64,000 bases of DNA from Streptomyces sp. CB02400 (GCF_001905725.1 NZ_LIWB01000006.1:248001-312000); one strand, 5' to 3'. Shown: positions 24,589-32,398, counted from the first letter of the stretch. Numbers and translations are program-made. Notes: generated by a model not told the origin, from the sequence alone.

Positions 24589-24660
24589 TGGACGATACTG
24601 GGATTGAACCAGTGACCTCTTCCGTGTCAGGGAAGCGCTCTCCCGCTGAGCTAATCGTCC
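24589..24660 (-). tRNA. tRNA-Val(GAC), copy 3 of the cluster
   Basis: 72-nt cloverleaf on the minus strand with acceptor GGACGAT/ATCGTCC, D-arm GCTCAGCGGGAGAGC, anticodon loop CTGACAC (anticodon GAC) and T-arm ACTGG-TTCAATC-CCAGT. CCA is not encoded. Confidence 0.97.
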
Positions 24661-24703
24661 TCGGGACCACGATCACTCCATGGAGCGGATCATGGGCACT
24701 GCG

Positions 24704-24775
24704 TGCGCGATACTGGGATTGAACCAGTGACCTCTTCCGTGTCAGGGAAGCGCTCTCCCGCTGAGCTAATCGCGC
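24704..24775 (-). tRNA. tRNA-Val(GAC), copy 2, variant acceptor stem
   Basis: Same body as its two neighbours, including anticodon GAC, but the acceptor stem is GCGCGAT/ATCGCGC instead of GGACGAT/ATCGTCC, changed on both strands so that pairing is kept. Confidence 0.97.
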
Positions 24776-24810
24776 GGGGGATCCGGAGATCCAGGATCCG
24801 GAGATCCAAG

Positions 24811-24882
24811 TGGACGATACTGGGATTGAACCAGTGACCTCTTCCGTGTCAGGGAAGCGCTCTCCCGCTGAGCTAATCGTCC
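24811..24882 (-). tRNA. tRNA-Val(GAC), copy 1 of the cluster
   Basis: Identical in sequence to the copy at 24589-24660; anticodon loop CTGACAC, discriminator A. It is five bases from tRNA-Cys, so they are in one transcript. Confidence 0.97.
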
Positions 24883-24886
24883 TTGG

Positions 24887-24957
24887 AGGTGGAGACGGGA
24901 TTTGAACCCGTGTAGACGGCTTTGCAGGCCGTTGCCTCGCCTCTCGGCCACTCCACC
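24887..24957 (-). tRNA. tRNA-Cys(GCA)
   Basis: 71-nt cloverleaf, acceptor GGTGGAG/CTCCACC, anticodon loop CTGCAAA (GCA), T-arm CGGG-TTCAAAT-CCCG, discriminator T (U), as expected for tRNA-Cys. Confidence 0.97.
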
Positions 24958-24994
24958 AGGAGTGTAGGGGACCGGGAAGCCCCCTCTTCCTTCG

Positions 24995-25067
24995 AGCGGA
25001 CGACGAGGCTCGAACTCGCGACCTCAACCTTGGCAAGGTTGCGCTCTACCAACTGAGCTACGTCCGC
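24995..25067 (-). tRNA. tRNA-Gly(GCC)
   Basis: 73-nt cloverleaf, acceptor GCGGACG/CGTCCGC, D-arm GCTCAGTTGGTAGAGC, anticodon loop TTGCCAA (GCC), discriminator T (U). First gene of the five-tRNA operon. Confidence 0.97.
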
Positions 25068-25108
25068 CTGTCGTTTCGGTCGGCTTGCGCTTCCCGGCGA
25101 CGAACTGA

Positions 25109-25136
25109 ACTCTAGCGGATTCCGGGGCCAGTACAA
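25109..25136 (-). promoter_or_regulatory. probable promoter of the tRNA operon
   Basis: On the minus strand TTGTAC (25136-25131), a 16-bp spacer and TAGAGT (25114-25109) lie about 42 bp upstream of tRNA-Gly, close to the vegetative -35/-10 consensus of HrdB-type promoters. Confidence 0.5.
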
Positions 25137-25221
25137 AAACCCGTTTGTGCAGCGTGCTGCGCTGCGCCTGCTCACGGACGTACCCGGGCCACCGGAACCG
25201 CGCCCGCCATAGACTCGTCAC

Positions 25222-26274
25222 GTGCTGGACCTGACACCTCTCGCCCGCTTCGGCGACCGCGTCGCCACCGGGCTCCTCGACGTCACCGACGACCCCGCCG
25301 CCCTGGATTCCACGGGGTTCTGGGCCGTCGCCGCCGACTTCGAGGGCCGCCTGACCTGCGCCCGCTTCCGGGAGGTCCGGGAACAGCGGGTCCCCGCCCC
25401 CGTACCGGGGGCCTGGCGGGGGCCGGCGGCCGGCGACTGGACGTCCTCGCTCGACCGGGGCGCGTACACGACGGCCGTACGCCGTATCCGCGACCACATA
25501 GCCGCCGGCGAGGTCTACCAGGCGAACCTCTGCCGCGTCCTGTCCGCGCCCGTGCCGTCCGGCGCCGACGTGGACGCCCTCACCGCCCTGCTAGCCCGGG
25601 ACAACCCGGCCCCGTACGCCGGAACGATTCGTCTGCCCGGCCACGGGGTGGAGATCGCCACCGCGTCGCCCGAGCTGTTCCTGCGGCGGGAGGGCCGGGT
25701 CGTCGAGTCCGGGCCGATCAAGGGCACCGGGCGCACCGAGGACGACCTGCTGGAGAAGGACTACGCCGAGAACGTGATGATCGTCGACCTGGTCCGCAAC
25801 GACATCGGACAGGTCTGCGACACCGGCACGGTGACCGTGCCCGACCTGTGCGCCGTCGAGAAGCACCCGGGTCTCGTCCACCTCGTGTCGACCGTGCGGG
25901 GTGAGCTGCGGGACGGTGCGGGATGGCCCGAGCTGCTCGGTGCCGCCTTCCCGCCCGGCTCCGTCACCGGCGCGCCCAAGTCCAGCGCGCTGCGGATCAT
26001 CGACGCGCTGGAGACGGCGCCCCGCGGCCCGTACTGCGGCGGCGTCGGCTGGGTCGACGCCGACCGCGGCACCGGCGTGCTCGCCGTGGGCATCCGCACC
26101 TTCTGGATCGACCGGACCGCGGGCGGCGACGCCGTCCTGCGGTTCGGCACCGGCGCCGGGATCACCTGGGGCTCCGACCCCGAGGGGGAGTGGCGGGAGA
26201 CCGAACTGAAGGCATCCCGGCTGCTCGCGGTAGCGTCGGGAACGTACGAGGTGAGCGAAGGGACCCAAAGGTGA
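25222..26274 (+). CDS. pabB: chorismate-binding protein, aminodeoxychorismate synthase component I-like
   Basis: Converts chorismate plus ammonia to 4-amino-4-deoxychorismate, feeding p-aminobenzoate for folate. 350 residues, the short PabB form lacking an attached glutaminase. The anthranilate synthase I/PabB signature motifs are present: AGEVYQANLC, the PIKGTGRT lysine-containing motif, MIVDLVRNDIGQV, FPPGSVTGAPK and the C-terminal GAGITWGSDPEGEWRETELK. GTG 25222 begins just before the conserved domain. Overlaps the next gene by 4 bp (GTGA), a typical pabB-pabC arrangement. Anthranilate or isochorismate chemistry is less likely given this pairing. Confidence 0.88.
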   Translation: MLDLTPLARFGDRVATGLLDVTDDPAALDSTGFWAVAADFEGRLTCARFREVREQRVPAPVPGAWRGPAAGDWTSSLDRGAYTTAVRRIRDHIAAGEVYQANLCRVLSAPVPSGADVDALTALLARDNPAPYAGTIRLPGHGVEIATASPELFLRREGRVVESGPIKGTGRTEDDLLEKDYAENVMIVDLVRNDIGQVCDTGTVTVPDLCAVEKHPGLVHLVSTVRGELRDGAGWPELLGAAFPPGSVTGAPKSSALRIIDALETAPRGPYCGGVGWVDADRGTGVLAVGIRTFWIDRTAGGDAVLRFGTGAGITWGSDPEGEWRETELKASRLLAVASGTYEVSEGTQR

Positions 26275-27092
26275 AGATCTGGCTCGACGGCGGACTGCAG
26301 GACACCGAGTCCGCCCGTGTCTCCGTCTTCGACCACGGACTGACCGTGGGCGACGGCATCTTCGAGACGGTGAAGGCCGTGGACGGCCGTCCGTTCGCGC
26401 TCACCCGGCATCTCGACCGGCTGACCCGGTCGGCCCGCGGGCTCGGGCTGCCCGACCCCGACCTCGACGAGGTCCGCCGCGCCTGCGCCGCCGTCCTGGA
26501 GGCCAACCCGATGCCGCTCGGCCGGTTGCGCCTCACCTACACCGGCGGTCACGGCCCGCTCGGCTCCGACCGCGGCGAGCACGGCCCGACCCTCGTGGTC
26601 GCGCTCGGGGAGACCGCCCGCCGCCCCGACTCCACCGCCGTCGTCACCGTCCCCTGGACCCGCAACGAACGCGGCGCGCTCACCGGCCTGAAGACCACCT
26701 CGTACGCCGAGAACGTCGTCGCCCTCGCCCGCGCCCGTGAGCGGGGCGCGTCCGAGGCGCTGTTCGGCAACACCGTCGGACAGCTCTGCGAGGGCACCGG
26801 GTCGAACGTCTTCGTCGTCCTCGACGGCGAGCTCCACACCCCGCCGCTCGCCTCCGGCTGCCTCGCCGGCATCACCCGCGCCCTCGCCGTCGAGTGGACC
26901 GGTGCCAAGGAGACCGACCTGCCGCTGGACGTGCTGGGGCGGGCCGAGGAAATCTTCCTCACCTCCACCCTGCGCGACGTCCAGGCCGTGCACCGCGTGG
27001 ACGACCGTGAACTGCCCGGCGCCCCCGGCCCGGTGACCGCCAAGGCCATGCGGATCTTCGACGAGCGCTCCGGGGCCGACCTCGATCCGTGA
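26271..27092 (+). CDS. pabC: class IV aminotransferase, aminodeoxychorismate lyase-like
   Basis: PLP enzyme of fold type IV, 273 residues, probably 4-amino-4-deoxychorismate lyase giving p-aminobenzoate and pyruvate. Markers: VFDHGLTVGDGIFETVK at the N-terminus, the PLP Lys in LTGLKTTSYAENV, FGNTVGQLCEGTGSNVFVV, and EIFLTSTLRDVQAV. The branched-chain or D-amino-acid aminotransferase activity cannot be excluded from sequence, but the 4-bp overlap with pabB supports the folate role. GTG start overlaps the pabB stop. Confidence 0.87.
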   Translation: MKIWLDGGLQDTESARVSVFDHGLTVGDGIFETVKAVDGRPFALTRHLDRLTRSARGLGLPDPDLDEVRRACAAVLEANPMPLGRLRLTYTGGHGPLGSDRGEHGPTLVVALGETARRPDSTAVVTVPWTRNERGALTGLKTTSYAENVVALARARERGASEALFGNTVGQLCEGTGSNVFVVLDGELHTPPLASGCLAGITRALAVEWTGAKETDLPLDVLGRAEEIFLTSTLRDVQAVHRVDDRELPGAPGPVTAKAMRIFDERSGADLDP

Positions 27093-27144
27093 CGGAACCG
27101 AAAATCGGCTGATCCGGGGCATGGCAACGGGTAGAACACCTTTG

Positions 27145-27969
27145 ATGACCACCACCCTGCGGCCGGCCGAGCCGCTTCAGCAGAACCCCGACGGCACGCG
27201 TTCGCGCCGCTACCGGGTGTGCGTGAACAGCCGTCCCGTCGGGACGGTCCATCTCGGCACGCATCCCGTCTTCGGCGATGCCGTCGCCCGGATCACGAAC
27301 CTGTGCGTCGAGGAGCCGGACCGTCGGCGCGGCCGGGGCACGGTGGCCGCGCTCGCCGCGGAGGAGGTGGCGCGCGGCTGGGGGTGCCGCCGTATCGAGG
27401 CGACGGTCCCCGCCGACGCCCGGGCCGCCCTCGGGCTCGCCACGGCGCTCGGCTACGTCGTGCGCAACCGGACCATGGAGAAGGCCCTCGCGGAGACCCC
27501 GCCCGCGCTTCCGGAGGGCAGCGTGGCCCGGCCCATGACCGAGGCCGAGTTCGGGCCCTGGTCGGCCAAGGGCCAGGAGGACTACGCGGGGGACTGGATC
27601 AGGCGCGGGGTGCCGGAGGCCGAGGCGCGGGCCAAGGCGGCGAACGACCACGCCGCTCTGCTGCCCGACGGCCACGCCACCGAGGACATGCTCTTCAGCG
27701 TCCTCGAACACGAGGGCACGCCCGTGGGCACCCTGTGGCTGTCGGTGCGCGGGGAACGGGCCTACGTCTTCGACGTCGAGGCCGACGCCGCCCACCGCGG
27801 CCGGGGGCACGGACGCGCGCTCATGCTGCTCGCCGAGGCCCAGGCGGTCGCCGCGGGCAACCGGACCATCGGCCTCAACGTGTTCGCCGGCAACACCCCG
27901 GCCGAGCGGCTCTACGACTCACTCGGCTACGGCACGACGCAGTACTCGATGTACAAGCCGCTCCTGTGA
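27145..27969 (+). CDS. tandem GNAT acetyltransferase
   Basis: 274-residue protein with two acetyltransferase halves. The N-terminal half has LCVEEPDRRRGRGTVAALAA (motif A, R-R-G-R-G). The C-terminal half has VEADAAHRGRGHGRALMLLA (motif A, R-G-R-G-H-G) and the closing NTPAERLYDSLGYGTTQYSMYK. Two intact motif A copies suggest internal duplication, as in mycothiol synthase-like and related double-GNAT proteins, but the acceptor is unknown. ATG 27145 is preferred to an in-frame ATG at 27121, though neither has a strong RBS. Confidence 0.82.
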   Translation: MTTTLRPAEPLQQNPDGTRSRRYRVCVNSRPVGTVHLGTHPVFGDAVARITNLCVEEPDRRRGRGTVAALAAEEVARGWGCRRIEATVPADARAALGLATALGYVVRNRTMEKALAETPPALPEGSVARPMTEAEFGPWSAKGQEDYAGDWIRRGVPEAEARAKAANDHAALLPDGHATEDMLFSVLEHEGTPVGTLWLSVRGERAYVFDVEADAAHRGRGHGRALMLLAEAQAVAAGNRTIGLNVFAGNTPAERLYDSLGYGTTQYSMYKPLL

Positions 27970-28126
27970 CGGTGGGCGGCATCCCGGGGTCAGGGAGTGT
28001 CGTTCGGATCTTCCCGGGGGAGCGAGGGGCCTGGCATGCACTTCCCCAGAGGGGGCCGGCCCATAGACCCCTCGGGGCGGCTGCGAGGCGCCGTCGCCTG
28101 AAGCCGGCCCGACCCGAACGGCGCCC

Positions 28127-28651
28127 CTAGCCCTCCTGCTCGGCCAGCAGCCGGTCCGCGATCTCCTCGACGCGCTCACGCAGACCCTCCTGGCTCTTGC
28201 CGCCGTCGAGGCGCTCACCGCCGATGACGTACGTCGGGGTGCCCGTCACCCCGATCGCCTTGCCCTCGGCCTGGTCCGCGTCCACGATCAGGATGTGCCG
28301 TCCGTCGATCAGCGCGGTGTCGAACTCCTCGGCGTCCAGGCCGAGTTCCCGGGCGATCTCGACGAGGAAGCCCTCTCCCCGGCGGTCCAGCTCCTCGACC
28401 CGTCCCAGCACGGCCTCGACGTACGGCCATCCCCGCCCCTGCTCCAGCGCCTCCTCGGCGGCCTGGGCGGCGGCGAAGGAGTGCTTGTGCTTCTCCAGCG
28501 GGAAGTGCCGCAGCCGCAGCTCCAGACGGTCGCCGTAGCGGGCCCGCAGGGCACGGAGGTCGTCGAGGGCGCTTCGGCAGTCCGGACACTGCAGCTCGCA
28601 CCAGACGTCGAGGACGGGGGCGGCGGGGCGGGCGGGGGAGGAGTCACTCAT
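28127..28651 (-). CDS. DsbA-like thiol-disulfide oxidoreductase
   Basis: 174-residue thioredoxin-fold protein of the DsbA/FrnE group. The active site is CPDC (Cys 22 and Cys 25) after VLDVWCELQ, the insertion is all-helical, and the cis-Pro loop is VTGTPTYVIGG near residue 140. It has no signal peptide, so a cytosolic role is inferred; protein-disulfide exchange or thiol reductase activity would fit. ATG 28651 is the only start before the fold. The upstream region is the repeat block at 28652-28915. Confidence 0.87.
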   Translation of the reverse strand: MSDSSPARPAAPVLDVWCELQCPDCRSALDDLRALRARYGDRLELRLRHFPLEKHKHSFAAAQAAEEALEQGRGWPYVEAVLGRVEELDRRGEGFLVEIARELGLDAEEFDTALIDGRHILIVDADQAEGKAIGVTGTPTYVIGGERLDGGKSQEGLRERVEEIADRLLAEQEG

Positions 28652-29062
28652 GGTCACAGTCTCCCAGCCGGTCCCCGAACCTCCCAGCCGGGCCCCGGAC
28701 CACCCAATCGGACGTCCGAAGGGCCGTCCTTCGTCTGTCCGGTGCGTCTCTCCAGCCCGCCTGGTGCTACGTCCCAGCCCGTCCGGCGTGTCTCTCCAGC
28801 CCGTCCGGCGGCTACGTCCCAGCCCGTCCGGCGTTTGAGGACGAGGCCCGTTCAGGGCCGAAGCGGGGGCCCGGGGGCGGCAGCCCCTGGCGGGGGAGCA
28901 CCAACGCCGGGTGCCAGGAACACACCGGTGCTCGCACCTACGGAGGATCACCGACCCGGAGATGTCCCTGATGTCCGGCCGGAGCATGGCCCGGCCGGAC
29001 CCCGCGGGTGCAGGATGGAAGGGACGAAGCGCCACAGCGACCCCACCTGCCTGGAGGACCGG
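28652..29062. other. divergent intergenic region carrying tandem repeats
   Basis: 411 bp between the DsbA-like gene and the plus-strand membrane-protein gene at 29063. No coding frame is supported. The first half is the repeat array at 28745-28915; the second half shows GGAGGACCGG as the likely RBS just before the ATG at 29063. Confidence 0.6.
28745..28915. repeat. 22-23 bp tandem array ending in a common Streptomyces repeat
   Basis: Units of CCAGCCCGTCCGGCG recur with anchors at 28754, 28776, 28798 and 28821, alternating between a TCTC- and a GCTACGT-preceded form. The last continues as CGTTTGAGGACGAGGCCCG then a GGCCC/GGGCC hairpin and a GGGGCGGCAGCCCC hairpin, which from memory is one of the commonest Streptomyces intergenic repeats. 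Degenerate copies extend upstream to about 28670. Confidence 0.65.
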
Positions 29063-29512
29063 ATGATTGCCGAGACCGTCTGTTCCGCCGTCTCCGCGGC
29101 AGGCCTGGGCATCGCGGCGGTCACGGCCTACCGCAAACGCTTCCTCGCGGCCGCCCGCATCGCCGCCTACTCGCTCGTGCCCCTCGGCCTGGTGATGGCC
29201 GGCGTCGTCGACTGGCTGGCCGACACCGCCTTCAGCCCGACGGCATGGGCCGGCTTCGGAGTGCTCGGCCTGTCCTGGGTGCTGTTCGCGACCACCCGCA
29301 CCGTGGAGCGCCGACGCGGCGGCACCCGTAAGGAGCGCAAGGCCGCGCGGGCCGCGGCACAGCCCGAGGCGGTGGCACCCGGGGCCTCCGCGCCCTCCCT
29401 GGCTCGGGGATCCCGCCCGGCCGCCCGTCCCGCTTCCGCTCCCGCCCCCACCTCCCGTGGCGAGGACGACTTCAGCGACATCGAGGCCATCCTCAAGAAG
29501 CACGGCATATGA
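29063..29512 (+). CDS. membrane protein with low-complexity tail, unknown function
   Basis: 149 residues. Three hydrophobic helices in the first 85 residues (VCSAVSAAGLGIAAV, RIAAYSLVPLGLVMAGVV and AGFGVLGLSWVLFA), then a basic stretch (ERRRGGTRKERKAAR), an Ala/Pro linker and a C-terminal acidic/helical motif GEDDFSDIEAILKKHGI. The last motif may bind a partner. ATG 29063 follows TGGAGGACC. I do not recognise the family. Confidence 0.8.
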   Translation: MIAETVCSAVSAAGLGIAAVTAYRKRFLAAARIAAYSLVPLGLVMAGVVDWLADTAFSPTAWAGFGVLGLSWVLFATTRTVERRRGGTRKERKAARAAAQPEAVAPGASAPSLARGSRPAARPASAPAPTSRGEDDFSDIEAILKKHGI

Positions 29513-29600
29513 CGGTGGCGCGCCACGGGTGAATGCGCGCGACCGGCAGAAACGTCACAGTGGGTCCGCGAGCGCCCGGAAGTGATCACAACCCGAACCG

Positions 29601-29648
29601 TAGATCGCGGAATCGGCGATCAACACTCACTCCGTGAGCGTTGATCGC
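29601..29648. promoter_or_regulatory. long palindrome upstream of the small membrane protein
   Basis: GCGATCAAC (29616-29624) and GTTGATCGC (29640-29648) pair, and the internal CTCAC/GTGAG pair too, separated by one A/C mismatch; together a 15-nt-arm, TCC-loop dyad. A third GATCGC half-site at 29603 is 14 bp from the left arm. It ends 15 bp before the ATG at 29663, so it is a candidate operator or RNA hairpin masking the start. Confidence 0.55.
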
Positions 29649-29662
29649 GTCGGGCGCTCCCG

Positions 29663-29836
29663 ATGCGTCATCATCGCCGCGAGATGCTGGACACGACACA
29701 GAGCGATGCCGCGCAGCAGCAGGACGAGCCGCGTGGATGCCTCTTCGCCCTTTCCCAGCCACCGCTGATGATCTTCCTGGCGGTGATCGGGTGTCTGCTG
29801 CTCACGGCTGCCCTGCACGACCTGCTGTGGCTGTGA
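29663..29836 (+). CDS. small single-pass membrane protein
   Basis: 57 residues from ATG 29663, or 50 from ATG 29684. The N-terminus is polar (TTQSDAAQQQDEPRG) and one helix follows (PPLMIFLAVIGCLLLTAALHD), ending DLLWL. The composition and membrane pattern are protein-like and third positions are GC-rich. No strong RBS is seen for either start, and the dyad at 29601-29648 overlaps the upstream leader. Function unknown. Confidence 0.6.
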   Translation: MRHHRREMLDTTQSDAAQQQDEPRGCLFALSQPPLMIFLAVIGCLLLTAALHDLLWL

Positions 29837-29912
29837 GCCGTACCCGCGGTACCCGGCGTCACCCGTCGGGACCGCGTCGGCACGGCATCGAGCCGCTCCG
29901 CCCGCGTGGGCG

Positions 29913-30473
29913 TCAGCCCGCCGCCTCCTTGCGCCGCGCCCGGTAGGCGGCCACATGCAGACGGTTGCCGCAGGTGCGGCTGTCGCAGTAGCGGCGCGAA
30001 CGGTTGCGGGAGAGATCGACGAAGGCGTGCCGGCAGTCCGGGGCCTCACAGCGCCGCAGCCGCTCCTGCTCCCCGGCGACCACGAAGAACGCCAGCGCCA
30101 TCCCGCAGTCGGCGGCCAGGTGGTCGGCCACGGAGGCGCCGGGCGCGAAGTAGTGCACGTGCCAGTCGTAGCCGTCGTGGTCGGTGAGCCGGGGCGTGGT
30201 GCCCGCGGCCGCGATCAGCTCGTTGATCAGCGTGGCGGCCGCGCGGGCGTCCGGAGCGGCGAAGACCGCCGCGAACCGGCCGCGGATCTTGCGCACCGCG
30301 GCCAGGTCGAACTCCGTGAGCACCCCGACCTCGCTGACCTCGTGCTGCCGTACGAACTCCTCGAGAGCCGCGACGTCCGGCAGCCCCTCCGGTGTCGTGT
30401 CGTCCTCCGGCGCGGAGTTCACCAGGTCCACCACGGTGTCGAGCGCGCACCGGGTGTCGTGGGTGATCAGCAC
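29913..30473 (-). CDS. CGNR zinc-finger protein, ABATE-type N-domain
   Basis: 186-residue probable transcription regulator. The C-terminal 40 residues are the CGNR zinc finger: RRCEAPDCRHAFVD, then RRYCDSRTCGNRLHVAAYR, which places two Cys pairs around the CGNR motif. The N-terminal 135 residues are an alpha/beta ABATE-like (stress-induced) domain beginning HDTRCALDTVVDLVN. GTG 30473 is chosen: GGGAGCGA lies six bases upstream and the domain starts there, although the frame is open further. Ligand and targets unknown. Confidence 0.87.
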   Translation of the reverse strand: MLITHDTRCALDTVVDLVNSAPEDDTTPEGLPDVAALEEFVRQHEVSEVGVLTEFDLAAVRKIRGRFAAVFAAPDARAAATLINELIAAAGTTPRLTDHDGYDWHVHYFAPGASVADHLAADCGMALAFFVVAGEQERLRRCEAPDCRHAFVDLSRNRSRRYCDSRTCGNRLHVAAYRARRKEAAG

Positions 30474-30783
30474 AGTTCGCTCCCTGGCCTGGGGGTCGGG
30501 CGGGCGCCCGCCGATGCTGGCCGATGGTAGTGGCTCCGGCGCGTCCCGTACCTCCCCGCTCCGCACATGGCTTCGAATGCAACGCGCGGAGACCGGCCGT
30601 CGTTCCCGATCACCCGTTCGGCCGCCACCGGCCCGGCGTGCGCACAGCAGGACGGCGCCGCCCGCGGGACCCCGCGGTGTCGGCGCCGTCGTGTGTGAGC
30701 CGTATGCGGCTGCCCGTATGCGGCTGTCCGGGCCCGAGCCGTCTCCCCGAGTCGACGGCGCCGGGCGGCTTCGCGAGCCTCGC
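30474..30783. other. intergenic region between the CGNR gene and ssgB
   Basis: 310 bp with no gene. It contains the terminator hairpin at 30651-30690, which suits ssgB transcription on the minus strand, and a short direct repeat GTATGCGGCTG (at about 30700 and 30716). Confidence 0.6.
30651..30690 (-). terminator. two-tier hairpin downstream of ssgB
   Basis: GACGGCGCCG (30651-30660) pairs with CGGCGCCGTC (30681-30690), and inside, CCGCGG pairs with CCGCGG around GACC. It lies about 95 bp after the ssgB stop; alternatively it belongs to the CGNR gene promoter region. Confidence 0.6.
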
Positions 30784-31197
30784 CTAGCTTTCCGCCAGGA
30801 TGTGCGAGAGCTCCTGGTCGAGATCGAAGTGCCGGTGTTCCGTGCCGGGCGGCACGGCGGCGTCGGTGCGCTTCAGGAAGGACTCCAGAGCCCTTGCCGG
30901 GGCCTCGAGCAGGGCCTCCCCCTCCGGCGAGCTCAGGGCGATGCAGACGACGCCCTGACCGTGACTGCGCGACGGCCAGACGCGGACGTCGCCGGTGCCC
31001 GTGGGGCGGTGAAGTCCCTCGGCCAGGAGGTCGCGGGCGAACACCCACTCGACGGTTTCCTCGGCTCCGGTGTGGAAGGTGGCGTGCACGGCGTAGGGGT
31101 CGGCCGTGTCGTACCGCAGGCCTGCGGGGACAGGCAGGGAGGACTCGCTCGACACAACGAGGCGCAGGTGCAGCTCGCAGCTGACCGTGGTGTTCAT
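30784..31197 (-). CDS. ssgB: sporulation-specific cell division activator SsgB
   Basis: SsgA-like protein that positions FtsZ in sporulating aerial hyphae. The 137-residue product has the SsgB length and sequence (MNTTVSCELHLRLVVSSESS, then PVPAGLRYDTADPYAVHATF, VEWVFARDLLAEGLHRP and the C-terminal FDLDQELSHILAES); to my memory it is nearly identical to the S. coelicolor protein. ATG 31197 is unambiguous. In S. coelicolor ssgB expression depends on sigma H. Divergent from the TIGR02611-type membrane gene. Confidence 0.97.
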   Translation of the reverse strand: MNTTVSCELHLRLVVSSESSLPVPAGLRYDTADPYAVHATFHTGAEETVEWVFARDLLAEGLHRPTGTGDVRVWPSRSHGQGVVCIALSSPEGEALLEAPARALESFLKRTDAAVPPGTEHRHFDLDQELSHILAES

Positions 31198-31388
31198 AAG
31201 CGCCAGGGCCTTTCGCTCAGTGTGCGCTCGGGGATTCGCACGTCGGCCAAATCGACATGCCACCTACGGTGCCGTTGTAAACCCCTCTGAGTGTTTTGCG
31301 TGTGTTTACGTAACTCTTCCGGCCGAGAGATCGTTCGCGTCCTGCGTCCATTCCGGTGATGTGTTCGGCTCGGGTAGTGTTTGGATGT

Positions 31389-31847
31389 ATGAACACGGGG
31401 AGTAACAAGTCTGGCGAGGCCGCGGTGGCGGCCCACGGGGTGACGGTGGACGAGAGCGAGAACCGGGACGGGCGAGCGCTCGGATCGCGCGCACCGGAGT
31501 TCGTCAAGGCGCGCCGGGCGCTGCACTTCAGCTGGCAGGTCGGCGTCTTCGTGGTCGGCCTCGCGGTCGTGGCGGCCGGTGCCGCGATGCTGGTGCTGCC
31601 AGGGCCGGGCTGGGTCGTGATCTTCGGCGGTATGGCGATCTGGGCGACCGAGTTCGTCTGGGCCCAGCTGGTGCTGCGCTGGACCAAGCGCAAGGTCACC
31701 GAGGCGGCCCAGCGGGCCCTGGACCCCAAGGTGCGGCGCCGGAACATCATCCTGACCTCGGTCGGCCTGGTGATCGTGGCCGCGCTGGCCGGTGTCTACC
31801 TGTGGAAGTTCGGTCTCGTGATGCCCTGGAAGATCGAGGAGCAGTGA
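31389..31847 (+). CDS. TIGR02611-like membrane protein (PGPGW motif)
   Basis: 152 residues. A polar N-terminal 50 residues, then a helix (WQVGVFVVGLAVVAAGAAML), the conserved VLPGPGWVVIFGGMAIW motif, a basic loop (RWTKRKVTEAAQRAL) and a C-terminal helix (NIILTSVGLVIVAALAGVYL). The PGPGW signature matches an actinobacterial membrane family of unknown function (TIGR02611, from memory). ATG 31389 is preceded by a TAGTGT box only 14-19 bp away, so the mRNA may be leaderless or nearly so. Confidence 0.85.
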   Translation: MNTGSNKSGEAAVAAHGVTVDESENRDGRALGSRAPEFVKARRALHFSWQVGVFVVGLAVVAAGAAMLVLPGPGWVVIFGGMAIWATEFVWAQLVLRWTKRKVTEAAQRALDPKVRRRNIILTSVGLVIVAALAGVYLWKFGLVMPWKIEEQ

Positions 31848-31926
31848 TGCGCGGCGGGGGGCGGGCGTACCGCTCCCCGCTGGTCACGGGCACCCCCTGA
31901 CATGGGGTAATGTTCTTCCTGCGTCC

Positions 31927-31998
31927 GGGCGATTAGCTCAGTGGGAGAGCGCTTCGTTCACACCGAAGAGGTCACTGGTTCGAACCCAGTATCGCCCA
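31927..31998 (+). tRNA. tRNA-Val(CAC)
   Basis: 72-nt cloverleaf: acceptor GGGCGAT/ATCGCCC, D-arm GCTCAGTGGGAGAGC, anticodon loop TTCACAC (CAC), T-arm CTGG-TTCGAAC-CCAG, discriminator A. Identical to the gene at 39504. Full CCA is not encoded (ACCG follows). Confidence 0.97.
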
Positions 31999-32008
31999 CC
32001 GGATCATC

Positions 32009-32045
32009 AAGCGGCCCGGCTCACGAATCGTGAGCCGGGCCGCTT
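32009..32045 (+). terminator. terminator after tRNA-Val(CAC)
   Basis: AAGCGGCCCGGCTCACGA (32009-32026) pairs perfectly with 32028-32045, with the stem centred on GAATC; TTTG follows. Confidence 0.88.
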
Positions 32046-32305
32046 TGTCGTGTGCGGCCGGCGTGGCGCGTCCGCGGCGGGGTGTCGCCGGGTGGGTCCC
32101 CTTCCGGTGTCTCCGCGGCGTTCCGCTTCCGGTCGTCTTCATCCAACCGTGACCTTCCGCCGCGCCCGTCCCGGTAGGCTTCGACATGTTCGGCCGGTCG
32201 GCCGCAGGGCTGCCACCTGGGCGTTTGTGGCCGGGCCGGGCCTTGCGGGCGAGGTGGCCGCCGCCGGTGCCGGGTCACGGCGCACATGAATTCCTGTCCG
32301 AATCA

Positions 32306-32365
32306 TTGACGTGCCCGTAGGCCCTCCGTAACTTGTGCCAGCAAGCGCTTACTTGAAACGATTCA
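32306..32365 (+). promoter_or_regulatory. promoter and LacI-type operator of the sugar ABC operon
   Basis: TTGACG (32306-32311), 17-bp spacer, TAACTT (32329-32334) matches a vegetative promoter. About 20 bp downstream is TGAAACGATTCA (32354-32365), the TGAAnCGnTTCA form of LacI-family operators; a palindromic AAGCGCTT (32343-32350) sits between. Repression released by a sugar ligand is inferred; the regulator itself is not adjacent. Confidence 0.65.
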
Positions 32366-32398
32366 TGAGGCGGACGCGAACGTCGCGGGGAGGCTCAT

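Larger units (their letters stand above)
31999..32398 (+). other. tRNA-Val terminator and promoter region of the sugar operon
   Basis: 400 bp without a gene. The tRNA terminator is at 32009-32045 and the promoter/operator of the ABC operon at 32306-32365. The remaining 260 bp in the middle show no supported feature. Confidence 0.6.

Noticed and set aside
24529..25108. Extra protein-coding frames across the tRNA cluster
   Set aside because: They are produced by tRNA sequence repeats (for example repeated RKRSLVQSQYR peptides), not by real genes.
31198..31388. Sigma H promoter for ssgB
   Set aside because: A GTTTAC box is present on the minus strand but the spacing to any GGGTA-like -10 does not fit what I remember, so no promoter is called.
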